This document shows positions 25,101-36,800 of a stretch of DNA of 64,000 nucleotides, piece after piece (the stretch's first letter is position 1; each line of letters opens with the position of its first letter). The position numbers and the translations under genes are program-made. Source of the DNA: Maratus speciosus. Its lineage: Eukaryota; Arthropoda; Arachnida; Araneae; Salticidae. Location: NCBI GenBank assembly GCA_963932465.1, contig OZ010794.1, positions 446,788,502 to 446,852,501 on the forward strand, in the 5' to 3' direction. The notes below the pieces were generated by a model. It was not told the DNA's origin. It did not search any database and saw only the letters and a program-made list of their open reading frames with translations.

Positions 25101-28100
25101 CTTTACGTCCAATTATTGATTTTATGTGTTCGCCCGTCTATAATCTTTCAAAATATCTTTCGTCCCTTTTAAAGCCATTATCTTTAAATTCTCCATACAG
25201 TTTGAAATCCCCCTCACTTTTCTTAACGACCTTAAAAATTTTGAGTTCCCTCACGATTGTGTGATGGCCTCATTTGATGTCGTTAGTCTTTTTACTTCAA
25301 TTCCAATTGAGTATGCTTATACAGTTATTGATGAAATCTGGCCTGTTGACAATGTAAATTTGAATTATGTTATTGATAAAAGCACATTTTTGACACTTTT
25401 TCAGTTTTGTGTGTCATCGAATTGCTTTATTTTTAATGAAAAGTATTATAGGCAAATAAATGGTACTCCAATGGGGTCACCATTATCTGTTATTCTTGCT
25501 GAAATCGTTATGCAATATATAGAAACAAAGATTTTTCATATTACTGGTTGTTTAATTAAATTTTGGCTTAGGTACGTGGATGATGTTTTCCTCATTGCTG
25601 AGTTTCATGACCTCCCAGTTATTTTATCGCATTCAAATTCAATTTGTGGTTCTATACAATTTACAATTGAGTATGAAACTGACCAACAGCTCCCCTTTTT
25701 AGATATTTTGATTCGTAGAAGTTCTGGTTCCACTTCCCAAACCCTTGTAACCACAGTTTATAGAAAACCAACATTCACTGGACAGTATTTAAATTTTAAT
25801 TCAGAATCCCCCAAATCACATAAAATTGCAGTTGTCAGAACCTTGTTTGCTAGAGCTTTGCGTCATTGCAGTACTGAGGATCTTTTCAACATAGAAAAAC
25901 AAAAAATCTTAATTGATTTACAGCTAAATGGTTACCTACTAAGATTGTGCCTTCGAATTCTCAGAGAAATTCTCTGTGCAGACATGAATACCCCTCCACC
26001 TTTCCAGCGTACAAAATCAAATATTTACGCAAGCATTCCTTATTATAGCTGCATTTCTGAAAAGATTTCGCATTATTTGAAATCAGTTGGTATTCATACA
26101 TCTTTCATTCCCCAAAATCCTCTTAAGAATCTGTTATGTAATTTTAAACATAGATATTCCATCCTGCAGTTTAAAGACATCGTTTACGGAATTCCGTGTG
26201 AGCAGTGTGAAGCGGTTTATATTGGTGAATCTAGCAGGACACTTGAAATACGGCTTAAAGAGCATAAACAGGCATTTAAATGTAGAAATTTGAATTCAAA
26301 GATCGTTCAGCATACTATTGCAACCGACCATTTTCCAGATTTTAATAAAGCTTTTGTGATCCGATCCGGCTGCAACAATTACGAAGGGAGAATGTTTTTA
26401 GAGGCCTGGCATACTAAAACCAAGGATTTAGCGATTAACGAAGCTGCATCTGTGCCGGCCGAGTATTCTATTTTATTTTAACTGTAACCTGAAATTCATG
26501 ACTTTCTGTTGTGTTTTTCTTGTAACCATTGATAGTATTGACTTAACGTTTGTAATTGGCTGAGGAGGGATCGTGATGATCCGAAACGTCCCAATTTTAA
26601 TATGTTTTTATGTAATAATTTTAATTGTTTAATGTATTGTCTGTGATTTTAATGTAAATATTTTGAAATTTTATGTTTTCAATGGTCAAAAAGTGCAATT
26701 TCCCCCCGGTACTCTGTGATGTCCCCCCCCCCCAACCCCCAAGCCGCAGAAGTTACTCCCGGAGAAAAGTGTCTGAATATTTATTTTGGAACAAATGCAT
26801 ATAAATTATAGAAGAAGATAAATTTAGTTTTCTTTTTCTATTTTATGTAGTTTTAATTAATAAATATGTAATTTTTTTTTCACTAAAAAATAAATTAACT
26901 GTATGTAAATTTTATGTGTGTCTCGTATGTTTAATTGTAACTGAATTGTATATTCATTCTGTTATGTTGGATAGTGTATTTGCATGTTATGAAATAATGT
27001 GAATACAATTCCATTTTCTCTCTCTCTCTCCTCTAAATGAATTATTTTTTTTTTCTTTTGTCTCCATTTATTATGAGTTCCAATGCATTATATTGGCAAG
27101 TATCAGATTATATTTTGCTCTTATAGGTGCCCGTTATATGAAATAATGCATTTTTAGGTATTCTTGCCAACTGAAGATTAAATAATACGGGTTGCTATAT
27201 TTGTCGTCATTCCCCTTCATTATATTTTTCTACTACATTTTTTCTATTTGTGATTATTTCCTTTTAATGTCAAATTTATTTGGTATAATCCATATATTAA
27301 AATGTTTAGTATTGTCAATATTTTGAGATTTCCTAGTGGGTTCTATATGCCAATTAGCTTTATTTCAATATGCTTTAGTATAACGATTAATGTATAATAT
27401 TATTGCAGACCATCTTCATTTAGAATTTTGGTTTATTGAACTTGTTAGATAAATTTGAATTCAAATGTATTTTTATATCCCTTTAAGACCAGGAGGTTTT
27501 TGGTAGAAATGAAAAGTTTTGGTGGCTTTCCCTAATAGGATCATATTTGATTCAAATTTTTGTTTTAAATATTTGATGTCAGGTGTGATTATGTTCTTTT
27601 TCGAAGGGAGGATCCATGCAATTCTGTGGGTGCAAGCTTTAAATCACACAAAAAGAGGAAAATGTTTTTTCTTTTTTTTATGATCTTTTACACAATCATA
27701 TAAGTCAGGTCTTAAAGAGATAAATATATATAATTATTTTTATTTAATCAGCTGTACAGTTTTAATCGTTCAATTATTTATGGCAATAGATATTTTTCAG
27801 GGTGTGGACAGAATCTGGAAATCAGGGAAATATCAGGGAGGTTTATCAATCTGGAAAAGTCAGGGAACTTTGTAAAAATACTTGAAAATCAGGGAAATTT
27901 GTCTGTATGCGAAAATATTTGCATTTTCATCTTGCCAATGAGACTGATTCATCTATTTTATATACCATATCTTTTAACATGCTGATTAGTCTTTCCCAAT
28001 ATTTTTAAAAAGATGCACATGGTATGAGTTTTTGATATTTAACACAAATTAAGGTGATCAGTTGTCCTTATTTTTTTGTAGATAGCGCTATATTGAGGCA

Positions 28101-30823
28101 ATTTACCCATTTAAAAAATTTTTAAATGATACATTAGCATAACCTGACCCAGGTGGCCAGCTTAATCCAATTAGCTGTCCTGTCAGATGTAGAATAGAAA
28201 AGTCTTAGAATTCAATATTTTTCAAAAAATGAAGAAATTTTCTTGTCACCATATTGGCTACTGTATGAAGTTGTTGGACTAAATTTTAAGTTCAGATTTA
28301 TAAAACTGTCAACCAATACTTAATGAATATTAGGCAATTTTTATGTTTTTCTCCCAAATAAGATATTAGCAAGCTGGATAAGTGTGCTATGCAAGGAATT
28401 GGCATACATGAAAAGATACCGTATGTGTATTGTTAATAATCGAAATCTGATAAAGATAGTCAGGGAAATCATGGAAATATCAGACTACTTTTTTTACCAT
28501 TTCTGTAGACACCCTGATTTTGCTATACTAGTGTACATTTATTTAGTTAATGTCATCAACTGTAATTTCTTTAATCCAGAATTTAATACTATACTTTCAT
28601 GCATATAATATTATTTGGATCAGTCGACTATTCTTTGCACCAAAGACAAATTAACAATTTTTTTTTTTTTTAAATTCAAATAATTATTTTGAAATTCAAT
28701 TTGACATGTTTACTATATTAATAAATAAAATTTCATATATGTTTATCAGCTGTGCTCTTTTTTTTTTTTTTTTTTGTAAAACCATTTTTTGTTTCATTAA
28801 TCGCTTACCAGTTTTGCCTGTACCTCTTACAGGCAGCGTATTTTCGCCCAGTGTGATTTGCCCGTTCTATGTATGGGCATCTGATTTTCTAGGCTTAGAT
28901 TTTTGTTCATCCGGTGTTGATCTTTAGTGTCCAACTTTTGATCATAACTGGCATAATTTTGCTCAAAAATTTATATTTTCATTTATCATCTCTATTATTT
29001 ATCTGTAATTATTTTGTAAAATATATTTCGTTTCAAAATGGCACAAAAATATGATTTTTGCAATAAAAAAATAGGCAATTTTTGAAAGTTTTTAAAAAAT
29101 TTATTGAACTGGCAAGTGGTTAACGTTTATATTTATCTCCTGTGTTACCAGACCTTGAAAGCTTTGTTTAGTCTCCTATGTTTTGTTACCATGAAAAAAC
29201 AAAGACATAACAATAATAATGAAATTTTGCAATGATAAAAAGTAAATTAATGGTCTAGCAATTCTTTCTTCAGACAAATAAAACTATAATTAATGGATTT
29301 TAAAAATATTTTTTAATGAAAGACATGAGTAGGTGCAAAGAATAGTTAATTGATCCCTTTATGTTTTCTTAGTATTATATATGCTCTTCAAATTGAGATA
29401 TTTGTAATACTGTTATCTTTTTTACTTTCCATGTGCTTGAACCACTGATAAAAATTATCTCTAACTAATGTTGAATTTTGAAAAGTTTTGATAATTTTAG
29501 TTTGTATAAAAGCACAAAGATTTTTTTTTATTATTGCATTTAAAATATTTAAAAGTTGTACCTATTTTTTTTATTTCATACATTTTTTTCTTTTTTTAGT
29601 TATAAAAGGTAAGTTTGAAAGAAATTCTATCAATATTCCTTTTATAGTAATAAGTTTATTTTTTTATTTATCTGAATATTTGATTAAATCTTTGACTATT
29701 CTGGGTCATTTTTTAGCAGTAACTTTTCAAAAACTAATGGCACTTTTTTAAATCAGTTACGTAGAACTTTGATGATGCACAGCCTATTACAATCTTCATA
29801 CCACATTCACCCATTTCTGTATCCTGCTTTTTCAATTGTTTTAAAAATCCAGTTTAATCTTATTTCAGCTTTAGTTTTGTTACCTCACCAAATGCAAATA
29901 AATATAAAACTTGATAATAAAAAATCAGTTCTGGCTAAGTGTTTGGTGAATGATTATTTTGCTGCTGATTGTTTCAGGAATACTGATAAATGTAACAAAA
30001 ATTTAATCTTAGAAAAATAAATAAATATAAGGGAAGGATGGAAGTAACCTGATGTCATTCCATTTGTCTTAACAATTCAAATAATATATTCTATACCAAA
30101 TAAAATCTCAAATGATGAATGTAAGATGCCCAAATTTAGTATGGTTCATCACAATTTGTAAACTATTAAATTAGTTTTCATTGAGTAGAATTTTGCTCTT
30201 TTAATTACATAGTGTATCTTTTTTACAAAGTCAGTTTTTAACTTTGCTAAAAAAAATAAAAAACTTTGTAATAATTAATGTATGTGGTTTCGAAAGAAAT
30301 ACATTTATTTTCATCCTTCTTATAAACTGAATTTCTATTACACAAAAATATATAAATGAAATATATATGTTTTTAACACTTTTCAACATAGTAGAAAAGT
30401 GTTTATGGATTCACTCTGTCTGTTCATGCTGTAACTCGCGTAAATATAGTCCGATTTCCATGAATGGTTATGTTCGGTATGGATATGTGGTATTGGGTAT
30501 CACTATGGCATCTTCAATATTGCAAATGAAGTGTGTAGCATTTTTGCTTCATTTACAGGGCCACTCAATAGAAATCCGTTACACTGCCCCCCCAGGGGAA
30601 TACCTTCTTTAGGTATTTACAGGTTTCGCGACCCCGGGTTCCCGAGCGATCTTTCTCCTTTCCTGTTTTCTTCTTTTTTTAGTTGTCTATCCTTTTTTCT
30701 TTGTTTCACACTTTTTAATCTTCTCTTTTTAGTTTGTTATCCCTCTTTGTTCTTGTTCATGTTTTTTACTGACCATTTTGTTCAAATTGCTATTTGTTCT
30801 ACTAACATTGTTCTTGTTCTTTT

Positions 30824-30856
<33 letters not shown>

Positions 30857-33800
30857 TTTAAAATATTGAAAAAAGACAAAAAATACACCTTGTTTCTAAG
30901 TTCTCACCTACATCACTTTTTCTTTTTTACAATAGTGGATTTTTTTATTTTCACGTGAGACACTCTGGGTGTTGAGGTTTTTTAATCTCATCGCCTCGTT
31001 TCTACCTCTTTAGGCTGATCTCGAGTCCCAGAGTGCAGGGCATCTCCGAATTCCGGTTCCGTGATCGATGGGCGCCGTACTTGTATGGCGGTGGTTAGGA
31101 ATCCACTGGGCGACTGGTGTCCTTTCGACGTAAGGGCGATGTAGGTTGGACAGAGCTGTAAAGGCTTACCTACGACAACCGAGTTCCACTGTGAAAGAAC
31201 TAGAGTTTGGAGATGCTATCGAGTTTAATCCAACGTTCGAAAAACGTGGAAGTTTGTTGATAGTTTTCACCCTTTTGAGACCTGCGCCTAAAGTAACGGT
31301 AAGAAGAAGGGGCGGTGACCAGGCCCGATGCCTGGCGTTTTTTCAATCCTTTCTAAATATGGCTACAATCTCAGGAAATAAATCATGCGAAGTGGAAGCC
31401 CCACACCCAAAAGAGAGTACATGCGAAGTGGAAGCCCCACAACCAAAAGAGAGTACTAATGCGTTGAGTTCTTGCTCAAAAGCTGGTTCTGACCAGGGCC
31501 AAAAAAATTCTTGGGGTGATAGAGTTGAGGATTCTTCTTCCAATACGGAATGTAAGAATGTCAACTCTATTTCATGTAATGTTGAAGAGAGATTTTTTGT
31601 AGTGAAACGGGTAGAAGGGAGTTTTGACAAAACATCCCCCTTCCTAATTAATAAATCTATCCAAGGTTTGGTTGGTGAACCAAAAACAATAAAAAAACTC
31701 CGGACAGGTGAACTATTAATTGAAGTAAGCAATAGTCAACAAGCAGCCAACTTAAAAAAATGTACTCAGTTTGCAAACATTGCAGTCTCTATATCTAAAC
31801 ATAGAACTTTAAACACATCTCGCGGTGTGATCTCTGAATCTGACCTCTTGCATGTCACTGAAGATGAAGTTGTAGAGAATTTAAAAGAACAAAATGTCAT
31901 TGAAGCTAGAAGAATAAAAATCTACCGTCGAGACGAGCAAATACCAGCTAATCAAATACAAATTCCTACCAAGCACATTATTCTCACATTCAACTCACCG
32001 AACCTACCCAAATCAATAAAAGCCGGATATCTGTCATGTTCTGTAAGGCCTTACATCCCAAACCCACTGCGTTGTTTTAAATGTCAACGCTTTGGGCATT
32101 CAAAAACCTCATGCCGTGGTAAAATCACCTGTGGTCGGTGCAGTGCAGTAGGCCACGAAAGTGAACACTGCAATGCCCAACCATGTTGTGTAAATTGTAA
32201 AAAAGACCACCCATCTTATGCTAAATCATGTGAACAATGGAAAATAGAAAAAGAAATACAAACAATACGCACTAAAGAAAATATATCATACCCTGAAGCC
32301 AGAAAAATAGTAGAATCCAGGACACCCAAAGTTGGTGTATCATATGCTGCAGCCCTATCAAAAACCGCCCAAAAAACTCATAAAACTATTGCAACACAAA
32401 CCGAATTCCCCACTGAAACTAATTGCCAACCTAATCAAAAACAAAACAACCTGTCTAATAATTCTGATAAGACTAGCAGATCAACGCAGTCTGCTGCTCC
32501 TAAGTCACCTAAATCTGTTCCTCCTAACATGCCTAGATCTGTTCCTCCTAAATCATCAACAAATCCTACTTTAAAATCATCACAGTCTCTTATTTCTAAA
32601 CTTCCACTCCATAAAAGAGGTTCTCAAAATACAACTAAAACACCATCCGTGAAACCAAACCGTAAATCTGATGCAGAAAAATTTAACCTACCAATAATTA
32701 AAGCCACAGTCTCATCTGATAATACACCCAAGAAGAAAAAGAGTAAAAGATCTAAAAATGAAACACAATCAAAACAGAACGATAAAATGGAAGAGGATGA
32801 TGCCCTTGCTCTTCACCCAGAACCGGATGAACAATTTAACGATGGAGATAGTATGTCTACTATCTCTGATTAATTTAACGCAGATAATTTTCATCTAGGA
32901 GAAAATAGTAAAATCGATCATGACTAATATTATTTCATGGAACTGTCGAGGCTTTCATAATAAATATGACGAAATTCGAAGTATTCTTCATGACCATCAA
33001 CCACTATATTTAGCATTACAAGAAACCCATCTTAAAATTAATGACAAAGCTAAATTGCGCACCTTCGCCACATACAGAAAAGATTTTACAGGTAGTGATA
33101 GGGCCACTGGTGGAGTGGCTCTTTTCATCTCTCGCAATTTACCCCATACTCATATTAACCTAAACACAAACTTACAAGCTGTTGCAGTCCGTGTACATAT
33201 AAAACGTCTTATTACAGTCTGTACCATCTATTTACCACCCCACCAAATTATTCAGTCAGCACTACTTGATGATCTCCTTCTTCAACTCCCAACTCCTTTC
33301 ATCATCGTTGGGGATTTTAATGCTCATAGCCAACTGTGGGGGAATTCTGACACTAATCAACGTGGTGATATCATTGAAAAATTAATTTCTGACAATGGCT
33401 TATGCCTACTCAATAATGGTGATCATACATATTTTCATGAACCGACACGCACCTTTCATGCCATAGATCTCACTATCTGCTCTCCATCTATCTATCCGTA
33501 TTGGAATTTCTGGATTTCAAGTGACCTGCACGGCAGTGACCATTTTCCCACTTTCATTTCACAGACCACTCCTGACAGGGATTCTAATCATTATTTTAAA
33601 CGCTATAACTATGACAGAGCCAATTGGCCAACATTCACAAATCATGCTAAAATCACAAATCATATGGTAGAAGGTGACATAGACGATGCAGTTGATAATA
33701 TCACCCAGTGTATTATCAATGCTGCAGATATTAGCATACCTAACTCATCATCTACAATGAGACACCGGAAGCCATGGTGGAACAGTGACTGTCAAGCTGC

Positions 33801-36800
33801 AAAAAAAAGAAACAGAAAGCCTGGGGCATCTTTCGGCGTTATCCCAATAACACTAACTATCTTGCCTACAAAAAAGCAAAGGCTGAAGCTAGAAGAGTGC
33901 GCCGTAAAAGCCAACGTGAATCGTGGATTCAATATGTATCTAATATTAACCCAAATACTTCTAGTAAAGTCCTCTGGAAAAAAGTAAAAAATTGTATGGG
34001 TCTTTATTCTGAAAACCACATCACAATCTTAAATCATAACAGACAAACAATAGCTTCTCCTAAGAATATTGCTGAAACCATAGCAAATACATTTGCATCT
34101 AACTCTGCCTATGACTCATACCCGGAACCTTTTTTATCATACAAAAGACAAACAGAAACTACCCACCTCAATTTTAATTCCCGTAACTTTTATGACTACA
34201 ATCTCCCTTTTACTCTCTCAGAGCTCATAAAATGTTTGCAAAATAGCCATCTATCAGCTCCAGGTCACGATGGCATCACCTATACCATGCTTAAATATCT
34301 CTGCACAACCTCTCTCAATAATTTACTTGCATTTTATAACAGAATTTGGATAGAACAGGTCTTTCCTCAAGCCTGGCGTAACTCTATTATCATTCCTTTT
34401 CCTAAACCAGGGAAAGATGCTAGCAATCCCAATAATTACAGGCCAATCACACTCTCTAGCAGTCTTTGCAAATTACTTGAAAAAATGATCAATTGTCGTC
34501 TTGTGCATATTTTAGAAAATAACAATAATTGCCTTGCTGCGTTTCAAAGTGGGTTTCGACGAGGTAGGTCAACTATCGATAACCTGATCAATCTTGAAAA
34601 TCACATACGAACAGCCTTTCTAAAACGCAACCATTTGGTGTCAGTATTTTTTGACATGGCAAAAGCCTACGACAGAACATGGCGATACGGGATCCTTCGT
34701 GATCTTTTTAACCTATGCTTTCGCGGGAATCTCCCTATTTTTATTAAGAACTTCCTCGCCATTCGACTTTTTCAAGTTCGAATCGGTGGGGTACTCTCTA
34801 GTTTTTATGTACAAGAAGAGGGTGTACCCCAGGGCAGTGTCCTGAGTGTCACCCTCTTTGCTATAAAAATAAATGACATTCTTAGTCAACTGACCCCTTC
34901 TGTGAAAGGTGATTTATATGTTGACGACTTCCGAATTATGTGTATGGGACAGGATATTCGTTTTATTGAAAGACAGTTGCAAATTGCAATCACCCATATT
35001 CTTAATTGGACTAATAAGAATGGATTTATAATTTCTCATGACAAAACTTCTTGTGTTCACTTCTGTAGACGTAGGGATCTGCATCCAGATCCTGAAATTT
35101 TTATTGGACCAACTCAAATTCCTGTTGTGGACAGTGTTCGTTTTCTCGGCCTCCAATTTGATAGTAAGCTAACCTTTTTACCACATATTTTACAATTACG
35201 GACAAAATGTGAAAAATCGCTTAACCTACTAAAGGTGCTTTCAAATACTTCCTGGGGAGCAGACCGTACTTCTCTCCTTAAAATCTATCGAGCCGTCATC
35301 CGTTCCAAAATTGACTATGCCTGCCAGGTCTATGGTTCCGCACGTAATTCTGTTCTTAAAAAACTTGACACTGTGCACCATAGCGCACTCCGTGTTTGCT
35401 CTGGTGCATTTCGTACCTCTCCTGTTTTAAGCCTTTATGTTGACTGCAATGAACCAGCATTACACCACATTCGTGAAAAACTTTCTTTAGAACTTTATTA
35501 CCGTATCCTTTCACATCCAGGCCATCCTCTTCATTCATACATTCTAAATACAGACAATGATATGCTTTATCAGCATCGGCCATCTTGCATCCCACCTTTT
35601 GGTGTCAGAATTAGGAACATTACTGATAATAGCCCACTGAGTAGTATCGAGGTGAGTCCATGTCCATTGCATGTACTCCCTCCTTGGAAACCTCCTAGTA
35701 TTACATCGCTCCATCCTTTTAAAGGATACGATAGAAACACCTTAGCTCCTGTTGTTTTTCAACAGATATTTGCTGCACACAGATCAAACTTTAATGATTA
35801 CACTGACATTTACACAGATGGCTCTAAGAGTGGTGATACTGTTGGGTGTGGGATATTTTGTGAAAACAACTCTTTAAGCTATCGCCTTCATTCATCTACT
35901 TCTGTCTTTACAGCCGAACTGATTGCAATAGAGAGAGCCATGTTCTACATCTCTCATCATCATAGCTCATCCTTCATCATTTATACCGACTCAAATAGCT
36001 CTATTGACGCAATTAAATCATTTAAAAAGCATCCTTATGTTTCATTGATACTTGATTTTTATAATAAATTGAAAAGACGTGGCTATAATATTTTATTTTG
36101 CTGGGTACCTGGACACATGGGTATTCCTGGTAATGAGAAAGCGGATGAGGCGGCGAAATGTGCCCTTAATCCGTTGTGCCATAAAGTTCCATTCTCAGAC
36201 GTAAAACTACTTATCAAATGCTTTATTCATTGTAAATGGCAAGAAAGTTGGAATCTAGAATGCAATAATAAACTGCACCACATCAAACCTACCATCATGA
36301 CCTGGCCTCCGTGTTATCCAAGGAAAACCGATGTTCTTCTGACCCGTCTGAGAATTGGACATTCTAGAATCACTCATAAACATCTTTTACTTCGGGAGGA
36401 TGCTCCCATGTGTCCACATTGCCATTTTGATTACCTGACCATTCATCATGTTTTAACTGACTGTCCGGGTCTCCGGCACTTATACAGAATCTATTTTAAC
36501 TCATCATCCCCAATCTTGACAAACCTCATTGGGGAAACACCTCATGGGGCACTCTTCACTTTTTTAAAACAAGCTGGATTTTACTTTGAAATATGATTTT
36601 TGCATCTTTGTTTGGTTTAAAAACAACTTGAATTGTTCTTTTAATTTTTTCTGACATCTGGATGGGAGCCCCATCCAGATTGCACTTCTGCACTTTTTAC
36701 CTAAAATCTTTTATAGTGCGTTTGTTTAGTTTTTAATTTTCTTCCCTATCTACACTATTCTGACTGCATCTGGATGGGACCCCCATCCAGATTGCTTTTC

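Larger units (their letters stand above)
24691..26664 (+). mobile_element. Penelope-like retroelement, plus-strand copy
   Basis: The plus-strand copy extends about 266 bp further 5' than its inverted partner. It ends near 26664 with the same 3' region (GAGGAGGGATCG... and TTTTAATGTAAATATTTTG). Positions 24957-26664 pair with 22985-24690 as palindrome arms; 24691-24956 is the loop. Sequence identity between arms is high, with a scatter of substitutions. Confidence 0.88.

Noticed and set aside
34651..35595. Short open frames in other frames of the LINE ORF2
   Set aside because: They overlap the RT coding region in wrong frames or on the wrong strand; the RT frame has all motifs.
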